A DNA stretch of 48,650 nucleotides from Treponema sp. (GCA_009781475.1 WQYB01000013.1:1-48650), one strand, 5' to 3'; shown: positions 22,888-32,057, counted from the first letter of the stretch. Numbers and translations are program-made. The notes: generated by a model not told the origin, from the letters alone.

Positions 22888-23175
22888 ATGAATGTAAATT
22901 TAAAACAGGATGTAAAACCAATTTCTTATATAAAAACTAATGCGGCAGAAATGATGGATTATATAAATGAAAATAAAAATCCAATAATTATTACCCAGCA
23001 TGGTGAGGCAAAAGGAGTATTTTTAGACATTGAATCTTATCAGGATATGGTTAACGCATTATCTTTAATGAAATTATTGCAATTTTCGGAAAAAGCTATT
23101 CGTGAAGGTAAAGTATATGATAATAACCAAGTATTTTCTGAATTAAGAAAAAAAATTGGTAAAAAAAATGGATAA
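22888..23175 (+). CDS. Phd/YefM-type antitoxin (module 3)
   Basis: A 95-residue protein with the Phd/YefM pattern: an N-terminal DNA-binding part (VKPISYIKTNAAEMMDYINE, PIIITQHGEAKGVFLDIESY) and a helical C-terminus for toxin binding. Strong AGGAGG ribosome-binding site. It overlaps the toxin gene by eight bases. Confidence 0.85.
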   Translation: MNVNLKQDVKPISYIKTNAAEMMDYINENKNPIIITQHGEAKGVFLDIESYQDMVNALSLMKLLQFSEKAIREGKVYDNNQVFSELRKKIGKKNG

Positions 23176-23509
23176 AGAATATGACATAAAATGGGCTTCG
23201 CCTGCAAGAGATGATATTAATGAAATCATTGATTATATTGCAAAAACAAATGAAATTTATGCTATAAAAGTTTTAGATAAAATAGAGGAAAATGTAGAAA
23301 AATTAAAAACATTCCCTACTCTTTATCGAACTGTTCCAGAATTGGAAAAATATGGATATTATATTTATCGTGAAATAATTGTAGATTATTGGCGTGTAAT
23401 ATATAAAATTGAAAATAATCTTATTTATATAATGTTAGTAATTGATAGTAGAAGAAATCTTGAAGATATATTATTAAAAATAATATTATTAAGAGAAAAT
23501 GAAATATAA
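23168..23509 (+). CDS. RelE/ParE-type toxin (module 3)
   Basis: A 113-residue protein starting at 23168; an in-frame TTG at 23156 is less likely. The pattern fits the RelE/ParE superfamily: KWASPARDDINEIIDYIAKT, a helix pair with KVLDKIEENVEKLKTFPTLY, then strands REIIVDYWRVIYKIENNLIY and IDSRRNLEDIL. This form, with a Phd partner, is usually RelE/ParE. Overlap with the antitoxin implies coupled translation. Confidence 0.82.
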   Translation: MDKEYDIKWASPARDDINEIIDYIAKTNEIYAIKVLDKIEENVEKLKTFPTLYRTVPELEKYGYYIYREIIVDYWRVIYKIENNLIYIMLVIDSRRNLEDILLKIILLRENEI

Positions 23510-23747
23510 AATGCGCAAAACCAGCACATAACTCATGATTAGCACTGCCTGCGTACTTTCACCTTTTCGGCTGGCTTTAAGTCAATTGCCTAAGAGCATT
23601 TGGCTCTAGCTTGCTTCTAGGCCAGCCTATACTCAAAATATTACAATAATAATCTTACACTTATTTAGGCTGTAATATAATTAAAATTATTGATAAGTTA
23701 GTAAAAAAATTATAAAGTATAAAGTATAATATATTTGATTATTTTTC
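23510..23747. other. Intergenic spacer E with GC-rich hairpin block
   Basis: Bases 23515-23635 are clearly GC-richer than the genes on both sides. They contain GGCTGGC (about 23570) and GCCAGCC (about 23622) as inverted arms, with a nested GAGC-ATTTG-GCTC stem near 23597-23610, and CATAAC near 23528. It is attC-like in character but lacks a clear 3' GTTRRRY end. The rest is AT-rich without a gene. Confidence 0.4.
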
Positions 23748-23776
23748 TTGACATTAATTTTAATATATTATAATAT
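23748..23776 (+). promoter_or_regulatory. Promoter of the lipoprotein gene at 23797
   Basis: TTGACA (23748-23753), with either TATAAT at 23769-23774 (15-base spacer) or TAATAT at 23771-23776 (17-base spacer). AAGGAGAAGG follows before the ATG. Confidence 0.6.
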
Positions 23777-23796
23777 TATGCTATAAGGAGAAGGAT

Positions 23797-24237
23797 ATGG
23801 TTAATAAAATAATCATCATAGGAATTACTGTTCTTTTATTATCATGTGGCGGGAATAATCAAGATAGGGTTTCTAGAGATGATATTATAGCATATATGGA
23901 TGAATATTTTGAAAATGTAAAACAATATGATTTTAAACTAATCGAATCATTTTATTCAGAAACAATGTATACAGATACAAGTAAAGAAGAATGGAATGAC
24001 TTACTTAATAGAATACATGCAATTCTTGGAGAGTTAGTTTCTGTAAAATTAACATCTTGGAATATAAGATCAAATTTAAGTACTTCTGGATCGGGAACAA
24101 CTTATACATTTGTTTATAATAACGTATATGAAAATGGCGAATCTACAGAAACAGTTGCTATATTTGTGCCAAGAGGGACAAAAGAAATTGGAATTATCGG
24201 ACATCATTTTACTTCTAATGCATTTTTGAGATTATAG
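23797..24237 (+). CDS. Small lipoprotein, NTF2-like in character
   Basis: A 146-residue protein with lipobox LLLSC (Cys17). The rest (DDIIAYMDEYFENVKQYDFK, then a helix, then strands ELVSVKLTSWNIRSNL and TYTFVYNNVYENGESTETVA) has the helix-then-curved-sheet order of NTF2-like lipoproteins. Function unknown. Confidence 0.6.
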   Translation: MVNKIIIIGITVLLLSCGGNNQDRVSRDDIIAYMDEYFENVKQYDFKLIESFYSETMYTDTSKEEWNDLLNRIHAILGELVSVKLTSWNIRSNLSTSGSGTTYTFVYNNVYENGESTETVAIFVPRGTKEIGIIGHHFTSNAFLRL

Positions 24238-24279
24238 TATTTTTGTAATGTCTACCAATTCGTAAGGAGTTGTTTAAAA

Positions 24280-25656
24280 ATGAAAGGCATAATATATGGA
24301 AAAAAACAAATAAAGCTGTCAAGTTTTGCAATTTTATCTTTTTTTATTTCTCTAACGCTTTGTTTTTCTGTAATTATTATGACAATTATAAACAGGGAAA
24401 ATATAGAGAAGCTCCAGATGGAACATCTAATACTAGAAAAAACTAATCGTATTAATGAAGTAATTTCTAGACTTCTTTATAAAACAAACTCGCTTTCAAT
24501 GATGGTTATACTGGAGGATGGTAATCTTGATAATTTTGATCGATTCGCTCCTTCTATAGTAGATGACCCTTCAATTTTAAATATTCTTGTTGCTCCTGAT
24601 GGTATTGTTTCAAATGTGTATCCAATAGAAGGCAACAGTGCAGTTCTTGGATTGAATTTTTTTGCCGAAAACGCCGGTAATAGAGAAGCAATTACTGCAA
24701 TAAATACCGGAAGATTAGTGCTTGGCGGTCCGTTTTTATCCGCACAAGGCATCGAAGTTTTGGTCGGCAGATTACCTGTATTTATTGATACCCCAGATGA
24801 AAAACAAAGGTTTTGGGGATTAGTTTCAGTTACGCTAAGATTTCCGCATGCTTTAGACGGCGCCGAACTTAGTATTTTAAATACTAAAGGGTTTGCCTAT
24901 GAATTATGGAGAATAAACCCTGATACAGGAGAAAAACAAGTTATAGTGAGCGACTATGAATACGCAGGATCAAATCCCCGATTTATCGAAAAACATATTC
25001 CCATTATAAATGCCGACTGGTACTTGAGAGTATGGCCGGTTAGAATGTGGTACAGTTATCCTGAAAATTTGCTTATTATAATTGCAGGTTTTTTTATTAG
25101 TCTTCTTGTATTTTTTGTAGTACAAAACAATACAGAATTAAAGCAAATGGGATTTGTTCTGGAAAGCATGGCAAAATGCGATTCATTAACTGGAATTTAT
25201 AACAGACGTCATTTTATGGAAAGTACAAAAATAGATATTGACAGAATTCGCCGTACAAATGAAGATTGTTTTGTGATACTTTTCGATCTTGATAGGTTTA
25301 AAAGTATAAACGATATACACGGTCATTATATTGGTGATAATGTTTTGATAGAAACAACTTCACGTATAAAAACAATTATTCGTCCTTATGATATTTTTGC
25401 GCGTTATGGAGGAGAAGAATTTATTATATATTTATCAGGGATAAATAAAAGAAGCATAATAGATATGGCAGAACGTTTGCGATTAAGCTTATGTGATAAA
25501 AAATTTGAATACGAAGGCGTAAGTTTGGATTCTTCTGCGAGTTTTGGTATAGCGCAGATTATTGAATATGATATTAATAAAGCCATTATGCATGCAGACA
25601 AAGCGCTTTATAAAGCAAAAAATGAAGGACGCAATAAAGTCGTTTTTTGGGATTAA
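24280..25656 (+). CDS. CHASE-domain diguanylate cyclase
   Basis: A 458-residue protein: membrane helix at about 16-36, periplasmic CHASE-like sensor at about 55-250, second helix at about 260-282, and a C-terminal GGDEF domain. The active site is intact (ARYGGEEF), as is the inhibitory I-site RPYD five residues before it. It should make cyclic di-GMP in response to a periplasmic ligand. It is less AT-rich than the genes around it. Confidence 0.9.
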   Translation: MKGIIYGKKQIKLSSFAILSFFISLTLCFSVIIMTIINRENIEKLQMEHLILEKTNRINEVISRLLYKTNSLSMMVILEDGNLDNFDRFAPSIVDDPSILNILVAPDGIVSNVYPIEGNSAVLGLNFFAENAGNREAITAINTGRLVLGGPFLSAQGIEVLVGRLPVFIDTPDEKQRFWGLVSVTLRFPHALDGAELSILNTKGFAYELWRINPDTGEKQVIVSDYEYAGSNPRFIEKHIPIINADWYLRVWPVRMWYSYPENLLIIIAGFFISLLVFFVVQNNTELKQMGFVLESMAKCDSLTGIYNRRHFMESTKIDIDRIRRTNEDCFVILFDLDRFKSINDIHGHYIGDNVLIETTSRIKTIIRPYDIFARYGGEEFIIYLSGINKRSIIDMAERLRLSLCDKKFEYEGVSLDSSASFGIAQIIEYDINKAIMHADKALYKAKNEGRNKVVFWD

Positions 25657-25726
25657 TTTTTTAGAAAATACTGTAAATTTTGCTTGATATTATTAATAAT
25701 AACTTTATATATTAAGGAGAAATGAA

Positions 25727-26209
25727 ATGGATCGGCAATATTCTTTTATAAAGCAAATAAAAAATGATTATTTTACATTTTTAAGTTTAATTGGTTTTGC
25801 AATATTTTTAGCTGCTTTTATTGGTGTTTCTGTTTTTGGTATAGCGCTTACAAAAAGAGATGGACTTATAGATTTTAGTGAAGATCCTTTTTTTCAGATG
25901 ATATTAGGTATTATTTTTGGATCTATTTCGTTATTATGTTTAGTATGGTTTATTTTCAGAATTAGAGCAGGAAAATATTTTGTAGACAATGGTTTAGAAT
26001 TGGAAGCAGAAATATTTAATGTTTTTTATGAAAGAGACAGAGGCAGGATAGAATACAGCTATGAAATTAATAATAATATTTTCAAAAGAGGCAGTGCGGT
26101 ACCGAAATATGAAAGTTCAAAAATATATGAAAAAGGCGAGAAAATAAAAATATTGGTACATCCAATTAATAATAATAAAAATGTAATAAAGGATCATTTT
26201 ATTATTTAG
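25727..26209 (+). CDS. Membrane protein, DUF3592-like
   Basis: A 160-residue protein with two membrane helices (LIGFAIFLAAFIGVSVFGIA, and one near 55-80) and a soluble beta-rich C-terminal part (VDNGLELEAEIFNVFYERDR, EKGEKIKILVHPINNNKNVI) of DUF3592 type. AAGGAG ribosome-binding site. Function unknown. Confidence 0.6.
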   Translation: MDRQYSFIKQIKNDYFTFLSLIGFAIFLAAFIGVSVFGIALTKRDGLIDFSEDPFFQMILGIIFGSISLLCLVWFIFRIRAGKYFVDNGLELEAEIFNVFYERDRGRIEYSYEINNNIFKRGSAVPKYESSKIYEKGEKIKILVHPINNNKNVIKDHFII

Positions 26210-26234
26210 TTTTTATATTAAAAAGGAGTTAATT

Positions 26235-26642
26235 ATTAAGAAAATATTATTTTTTATTTTCATTTTTAATGCCTCTATTGCATTTTGCGGAGGTCCTGAT
26301 ATTGTCTTATATATAAGAAATTCCTCAGAAAGAGATATGTACATAATGATAAGAACATCTCCATTAGTTGAATCAAACATTATAATTAATGAGGATATTA
26401 TTGGAAAAATGGTATTAGTATCAAGTCATAGAGATATAATGTTATTATATGCTTTTGGGAATTATTTTTATGATGATATTAGAAAGATATTAAATAGTAT
26501 TTCTGAGATTAATATATACAATTCTGAAGGTATTCAAGTACTGAATACAGATGAAATAAAAGATCGTATTGAAAGACAGATTAATAGAAGCCATAATTAT
26601 TTAAGAGGTAGTTTTTTTATTAATATTAATCCAAATTATTAA
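26235..26642 (+). CDS. Small exported protein with apparent ATT start codon
   Basis: The first ATG in frame (26337) would leave a 101-residue protein with no signal and no ribosome-binding site. Extending upstream in frame gives ATT-AAG-AAA at 26235, six bases after GGAG (26225-26228), and encodes a textbook signal peptide: (M)KKILFFIFIFNASIAFC. The full product would be 135 residues. So either ATT is used as a rare start, or an ATG has mutated to ATT and the gene is weakly expressed or dying. No family recognised. Confidence 0.6.
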   Translation: MKKILFFIFIFNASIAFCGGPDIVLYIRNSSERDMYIMIRTSPLVESNIIINEDIIGKMVLVSSHRDIMLLYAFGNYFYDDIRKILNSISEINIYNSEGIQVLNTDEIKDRIERQINRSHNYLRGSFFININPNY

Positions 26643-26652
26643 GGAGCATCCA

Positions 26653-26865
26653 ATGGAAATAAAAAAAGCAATTTATGAGGATTTAGCAGAAATATTAGAT
26701 TTGCAAAAGTTGGCTTATTTAAGTGAAGCAAAATTATTAAATGATTATAATATCCAGCCTCTTATTCAAACATTAGATGAATTGCAAAATCAATTTATGC
26801 AATATAATACAGGAGTTATATTAAAATTGACAAAATTATTAATTATACTAAATTGGAGAGAATAA
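26653..26865 (+). pseudogene. Truncated GNAT acetyltransferase
   Basis: A 70-residue frame whose first 48 residues (MEIKKAIYEDLAEILDLQKL, SEAKLLNDYNIQPLIQTLDE) match the usual N-terminus of GNAT acetyltransferases of about 150 residues. The acetyl-CoA-binding part is missing: after LQNQF the sequence departs and soon stops. AAGGAG ribosome-binding site remains. Most likely a deletion remnant. Confidence 0.6.
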
Positions 26866-26871
26866 TAAAGC

Positions 26872-27432
26872 GTGAAAAAAAGAATAGTTCTTTTTATGAT
26901 ATTTTTATTATTATTAATTAATGTGTTTTCTGATGAGGAAAATATTTATCAAAAAAGTGCTTATGAATATGATAATATTTTTGCTGTTAATGAAAATAAT
27001 GAATTTAAAATATTGGGAAATATGGAAATCGAGAATAAAAATATTATTTTTGCTAATTATGTAAATATTTGGGGAGATTCAAAAAGAGCTTCTTGGAAGT
27101 TTATGTTATTTTTAGAAAACGGAATATTTTTAGGGATGTATACGGGAATAGTATTTGATATTGAAAGTATTATTATAAATGATCAAATGATTATCTTTCC
27201 TTTTGATTCAAAAGACGGTAATATAATTGATTTTTCTAATGGAATACCAGATAGAGTTTGGATTGATGGATATCTATATGAATATTTAGAAATTAATAAG
27301 CCCAATAAAGAAATAAATTCTAGGTTATTTTTGATTATATGTATTATTATATTATTTTTTGTAATCTTAATAATTATTATTTTGGTATATTTGAGAACAA
27401 GAAAAAAGAATATATCCTTTTACCGGAAATAA
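26872..27432 (+). CDS. Exported protein with C-terminal membrane helix, unknown function
   Basis: A 186-residue protein, GTG start at 26872. N-terminal signal (KKRIVLFMIFLLLLINVFS), a periplasmic beta-rich domain (FKILGNMEIENKNIIFANYV), and a C-terminal helix at about 150-172 followed by a basic tail. GGAG is 13 bases before the start, farther than usual. Last gene of the AT-rich island; convergent with ffh. Confidence 0.55.
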   Translation: MKKRIVLFMIFLLLLINVFSDEENIYQKSAYEYDNIFAVNENNEFKILGNMEIENKNIIFANYVNIWGDSKRASWKFMLFLENGIFLGMYTGIVFDIESIIINDQMIIFPFDSKDGNIIDFSNGIPDRVWIDGYLYEYLEINKPNKEINSRLFLIICIIILFFVILIIIILVYLRTRKKNISFYRK

Positions 27433-27471
27433 TCGAAAATCAGTTTTGTAAACTAAAAAGTTAATAATACT

Positions 27472-28825
27472 CTAAAAACCCATGCCAGGCGGCATTTGCA
27501 TTCCCTGCGGCATACCGGGAATACCTTTGCCCTTTGCCATCTTTTTCATCATGCCGCGCATTTTTTCGAACTTTTTTAATAGGCGCGAAACTTCTGCAAC
27601 AGATGTTCCGGAACCTCTTGCGATTCTGCTTCTGCGCGGCGGTCCTATTATCAAGTGATTATATCGTTCTTTAAATGTCATAGAACTCAATATCGCTTCT
27701 TGGCTTTTTAATTCGGCTTTGTCTATATCATCTTCGCTTATTTGTCCCTGCATGCCGGGAATCATCTCCAGCATTTTTTGCAGAGAACCCATTTTTTTCA
27801 TTGCGCGTATTTGGTTGAGCCAGTCATCGAGCGTAAAGTTTTCTTTCTCCATTTTTTTCTGGAGTTCCAGCGCTTCTTTTTCGTCAATTACTTCCTGCGC
27901 TTTTTCTACAAGGCTGACAACATCACCCATGCCGAGAATACGGCCTGCAATGCGCTCAGGGTGAAAAGGCTCAAAGTCTTCGGGTTTTTCTCCGGTGCCT
28001 GTAAACTTAAGCGCTTTTCCTGTAACGGTTTTGAGCGAGAGAGCAGCGCCGCCTCTTGTATCAGAATCAAACTTGCTTAAGATAACTCCGGTAAGTCCGA
28101 TTTTTTCATCAAATGTTTTTGCAATGTCTGCGGCGGCTTGTCCGGTCATCGAATCTGCGACAAGGAGCATTTCATCGGGTTTGACGGTATTTTTAAGACG
28201 AGAAAGTTCGTTCATCATCGGCTCATCAATTTGCATGCGGCCTGTCGTGTCGATGATGACAGTATCGATCATATTCTTTTTTGCCCACGCGATTGCATTC
28301 TGATAAACTTTTACGCTGTCTTTTGCGCCTTCTTCTTTATGGACAGGAATACCTATCTGTCCGCCGAGTACAGCCAGCTGTTCCATAGCGGCAGGACGTA
28401 AGGTCGCATGCGATGAGCATAGGTTTGCGGCCTTCTTTTTTTAGGCGAAGCGCAAGTTTTGCCGCGCTTGTGGTTTTTCCTGAGCCCTGCAATCCAAGTA
28501 CAAGAATCGAAGAAATTACATCAGGACCGCGAAGTTTTAAAGCGCGGCTTGCAGGATCTTCATCTCCAAGAAACGATACAAGTTTGTCATGAACAATTTT
28601 AATAAATTGCTGCCCGGGATCTACCGAGCGCAGAACTTTTTCGCCTTTTGCTTCTTCTATCGTTGAATTTACAAAACGTCTTACAACACGCAGGTTTACA
28701 TCGGCATCGAGCAGTGCCATTTTAATCGCTTCTACCGCGTCTTCGATATTTTTTTCGTTAATTGACGCTTTGCCTGTAACAAAACGCATAGCGTCGGTGA
28801 TTTTTCCTGTTAGTTTTTCAAACAT
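27472..28825 (-). pseudogene. ffh: Signal recognition particle protein Ffh, with a 2-base frameshift
   Basis: Two adjacent frames together give a complete Ffh of about 451 residues: N domain and P-loop (LGLQGSGKTTSAAKLA) in 28337-28825, then G domain (DTTGRMQ, GEKPEDFEPF) and Met-rich M domain in 27472-28386. At 28396-28398 (plus strand GGACGTAAGG) two bases are missing relative to the expected ...DLTRPAAMEQ; restoring CG (GGACGCGTAAGG) joins the frames exactly. Ffh targets membrane proteins to SecYEG and is essential, so a sequencing or assembly error is more likely than true loss. GGAG precedes the ATG at 28825, which overlaps the upstream GGDEF gene by eight bases. Confidence 0.9.
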
Positions 28826-29966
28826 TTTTACTCCGCATTTTTCCGTCTAGGTGTCCAAGGAAATCCTGTATCTCCCATCCAGAGTTAGTTGTATATACAT
28901 CAAAACTATGTTTCATATTAAGCTGATAGGGACGCAGCCTCTTTTGATTCTGCGCATTCTTTGTTTCTATTATTCTGTCTATTATACGCTGAATATCGTT
29001 TTCGGCATTTGTGATAATTATAAATTCATCTCCGCCGTAGCGTACCGCAAAATCCGTGTGCCTTATGCAGCTTTTAATAATTGTGCTGGTGTCACGTAAA
29101 GCATTATCGCCTTCTAAATAACCAAACGAATTATTAATATCTTCCAGATATTCAAGGTCTAGTTTTAAAAAGGCATATTCTTTTTTTATTGACTGTTTAG
29201 AAATTTTGTTTATATATTCATAAAAATTATTTCTGTTGCCGATTCCCGTCAGACTGTCTATTTTTGCGTCTGCCCTTATTATAAAGAAGTACATGTACAA
29301 TATTGCGGCTGTAACGCATGGCCATATAAGGTTTGTTGTTCTCAGTGCGATGTCGATTGCCGCTCCGACAGCTGCAATAAGGACAAAAAATATGGTAAGT
29401 ATAATTTGGGTTCGCTTAATGTATTTCGGCGCAAGGCTTACATTAATTAAAATTAATATAATAGGGAGATAGCTTATAAATACCTGAAGAAGGTAAAGGG
29501 AGCCCGGTATATAAACGCTGTCCCTTGAGATATAAAAGTAATAACCAAGATTAAAGTTGGGGATAATGCTGATTGCATAAATCACCAGTACCACTGTTAC
29601 TATTTTAAAGAATTTTTTTGTTCTTAAAATATTGCCGTGGGCAAAATAATCGATAAAAACTGTTACATAGTAATAACAGCAGTTGCGCGCAATAAGATAT
29701 ATAGACCAAACATAGTAAAGCGTGTTATTTATTTCGGCTCCGGGCGGTTCCGTTAAGCCAAAAACTATAAGGAAAATTGCCTGATTTCTTTCGAGGGTTA
29801 AACCTATAAAATCGAAAACTGCCGAAACAAAAACGGCGCTCAGCATTACTATCAATAGTTTGCGCTGGAAGTTATCTGTATTATACTTGCGCAGATAGTC
29901 CGCAGCAATGATGAGAATTATTATAGATGAGCCAATGGCAGTGTTAAAGTATTCAAATATTATCAT
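28818..29966 (-). CDS. Membrane diguanylate cyclase (GGDEF), protein A
   Basis: A 382-residue protein with about seven N-terminal membrane helices and a C-terminal GGDEF domain (VRYGGDEF). The I-site RHTD is kept. The motif usually written D-x-D-x-F-K-x-I-N-D reads DLEYLEDINN and the following H is Y (FGYLEGD), so catalysis may be altered. It overlaps its upstream neighbour by four bases (ATGA) and ffh by eight, within the operon gpsA-DGC-DGC-ffh. Confidence 0.85.
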   Translation of the reverse strand: MIIFEYFNTAIGSSIIILIIAADYLRKYNTDNFQRKLLIVMLSAVFVSAVFDFIGLTLERNQAIFLIVFGLTEPPGAEINNTLYYVWSIYLIARNCCYYYVTVFIDYFAHGNILRTKKFFKIVTVVLVIYAISIIPNFNLGYYFYISRDSVYIPGSLYLLQVFISYLPIILILINVSLAPKYIKRTQIILTIFFVLIAAVGAAIDIALRTTNLIWPCVTAAILYMYFFIIRADAKIDSLTGIGNRNNFYEYINKISKQSIKKEYAFLKLDLEYLEDINNSFGYLEGDNALRDTSTIIKSCIRHTDFAVRYGGDEFIIITNAENDIQRIIDRIIETKNAQNQKRLRPYQLNMKHSFDVYTTNSGWEIQDFLGHLDGKMRSKNV

Positions 29967-30907
29967 ATCTGACTGCCTCTGCCGGTATCTATGCCGCCTG
30001 TGACTCTGTCACTAACGCGCCTATTTTCTTTATTGTGCTTGTGCATAAACTTATCGATGTGAGTTAAGAATTCATCTATCGGCTGGTTCCCGTCGGCAGT
30101 ATAATTATCGTATCCGCAGCAAATGCTGATATTGTACGGCTTTTCGCTTTTTTCGTTGAGGTTTATAAGTTCGTTTTCTATTTGCGCAACCAGCGCTTTT
30201 ATATCGTTTTCGGCTTTTGTTAAAAGGATAAACTCGTCGCCGCCGTAACGAGCATAAAAATCAGTTTTTTTGGCGCAGTTTTTTATTACCTGTGCAAAAT
30301 TTCTAAGAGCATTGTCGCCTTCCAAATGTCCGTAAATATCATTTATAGATTTAAAATTATTTATATCAAGCATTGCGACTGCCCATGATTCGCCTGTTTT
30401 GTTACGGGAGATCTTTGTAAAAAATTCAAAAAAACTGTACCGGTTGCCGAGACCTGTCAAATTATCGGTTTTGTTTTCTTTTAGAATTATATAAAGATAT
30501 GTAAATAAAAGAAGCGCTGCCATAACAGGCCAAATTGCTTTTATAGAACCGGTAAAAATATTAAAACTCATGCTGACTGCAAAAAGAGAAAGCAGAACAA
30601 TAATTAACTGGTTTATATTTTTACGCATTTTACTGAGGTAAATTACAATGCTTATAGAAATAATTACCGGCAATACATTGATTGTATAACGGATGACGGC
30701 GTTTTCTGCAAAAATATTGATTGTTGCCGCATTAAACATTGTTAAAAGCAGATCCATTACAAGGGACAACAGCGTTATTGCCAAAAAGGTGCAAAAGATG
30801 TTTTTTAATATACGGTCACCGGAATATTTTATCGAGCATTCTGCCAGAATTACAACTATGATTAATGCAGAGCCGAAAAAAATATTCAGGATATTCGGAA
30901 GACTCAT
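29963..30907 (-). CDS. Membrane diguanylate cyclase (GGDEF), protein B
   Basis: A 314-residue protein. Start at 30907 (MSLPNILNIFF) is preferred because its ATG overlaps the gpsA stop codon as TAATG. N-terminal membrane helices to about residue 150, then GGDEF with DINNFKSINDIYGHLEGD and ARYGGDEF intact. The inhibitory site reads KKTD instead of RxxD, so product inhibition is probably lost. It is a likely paralogue of the next gene. Confidence 0.87.
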   Translation of the reverse strand: MSLPNILNIFFGSALIIVVILAECSIKYSGDRILKNIFCTFLAITLLSLVMDLLLTMFNAATINIFAENAVIRYTINVLPVIISISIVIYLSKMRKNINQLIIVLLSLFAVSMSFNIFTGSIKAIWPVMAALLLFTYLYIILKENKTDNLTGLGNRYSFFEFFTKISRNKTGESWAVAMLDINNFKSINDIYGHLEGDNALRNFAQVIKNCAKKTDFYARYGGDEFILLTKAENDIKALVAQIENELINLNEKSEKPYNISICCGYDNYTADGNQPIDEFLTHIDKFMHKHNKENRRVSDRVTGGIDTGRGSQI

Positions 30908-31971
30908 TAGATATTCCAGTTTTCTAGTAAGTTCTTGCAAAATTCCATAGGTTCGAGTTCGCGGTTTAGGAGTTTGCATAGACCTATAGAAACCGGCATT
31001 TTTAATTTGTGTTTTTCCGCGATTTGACGAATGTATTTTGCGGCGGCAACGCCTTCCGGCAGATAGCCGATTTCGCCGATTCGTGAAATTATATCATCGA
31101 TATTCTTATAGGATTTAAGAATGTTTTTTTCTATTAATTCTCTGCCGAAACGGCGGTTTCTTCCGTAAACAGAACGGCAGGTAACATCCAAATCCCCGAT
31201 ACCCGAAATTGACGTAAATGTTTCGGGGTGAGTTGCTCCCAATGCTTTGCCAAGTATCTGTATCTCGTTTAATCCTGCGGCTAATAGAAGCGATTCTGTT
31301 CCGTCACCGAACATGTCCGTTTTTCCCATTGTTTTTAACGCATCCAGCATACCAAACGCAATTGCAATTACGTTCTTTGCCGCCGCCGATACTTGAACGC
31401 CGCGGACATCAAGCGATGAATATACAAGAAGGCGAGGTCCTCTTAACAAGTCCCTAAAACGGATTGAATTTTTTGCGTTTTCGCTTGCCGCTATAAGACC
31501 TGTTATTTTTCCGCAGGAAACTTCTTCTGCGTGGGATGGACCCGATATATAAACAAGCGATTGACGGAAGAAGCCGGGCAGGTAGTCTTCCATTGTTTCT
31601 ACAATTAAGCGCGGTCCGTTATTTTCGGCGGGCAGAAATCCCTTTGTAATTACAGCGATAACTGACTTGCCTTCCCGTATAGAATTTACAGAGAGGGTTT
31701 TTTTTAAAGTATCCAAAAGGAATAATGACGGCACCGCATAAATGATGTATTGCTTTCCTTCTGCAGCTTCTTCGATATCAGAAGTGGCTTTTAGTGTTTT
31801 TGGTAATTTAACATCCGGTAAATACCTTGTATTTTCATGTTTTTGATTTATGCCGTCACGGACATCGGTCTCGTAACTCCAGACAAGGACTTCTTTTCCT
31901 TTTTCTGCGATTACCTTGGCAATTGTTGTTCCCCAGGCTCCAGCCCCAAGAACGGCTATTTGTGTACTCAT
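30907..31971 (-). CDS. gpsA: Glycerol-3-phosphate dehydrogenase [NAD(P)+]
   Basis: A 354-residue cytoplasmic enzyme that makes sn-glycerol 3-phosphate from dihydroxyacetone phosphate for phospholipid synthesis. Rossmann motif GAGAWGT at 9-15, then ITKGFL, ISGPSHAEEV, the catalytic lysine region SAAAKNVIAIAFG, and TFTSISGIGDLDVTC, all as in the family. Length is typical. First gene of a minus-strand operon, with a divergent gene 92 bases away. Confidence 0.95.
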   Translation of the reverse strand: MSTQIAVLGAGAWGTTIAKVIAEKGKEVLVWSYETDVRDGINQKHENTRYLPDVKLPKTLKATSDIEEAAEGKQYIIYAVPSLFLLDTLKKTLSVNSIREGKSVIAVITKGFLPAENNGPRLIVETMEDYLPGFFRQSLVYISGPSHAEEVSCGKITGLIAASENAKNSIRFRDLLRGPRLLVYSSLDVRGVQVSAAAKNVIAIAFGMLDALKTMGKTDMFGDGTESLLLAAGLNEIQILGKALGATHPETFTSISGIGDLDVTCRSVYGRNRRFGRELIEKNILKSYKNIDDIISRIGEIGYLPEGVAAAKYIRQIAEKHKLKMPVSIGLCKLLNRELEPMEFCKNLLENWNI

Positions 31972-32028
31972 ACTTTATTATGACCTGTTTTGCTGATTTT
32001 CTCAATCACAAAAATGCCTTAAATACAC

Positions 32029-32057
32029 TTGAATGTGCTTCGACACCGTGATAATCT
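32029..32057 (+). promoter_or_regulatory. Promoter of the gene at 32064
   Basis: TTGAAT (32029-32034), 17-base spacer, TAATCT (32052-32057). The predicted transcription start is at or next to the GTG at 32064, and no ribosome-binding site precedes it: a probable leaderless mRNA. Confidence 0.55.

Noticed and set aside
20300-23800. CRISPR array
   Set aside because: The repeats here occur only twice and are not separated by regular spacers.
28337-28825. Programmed frameshifting in ffh
   Set aside because: No slippery heptamer or downstream structure was seen at the junction, a 2-base loss is not the usual form, and ffh is not known to be frameshifted.
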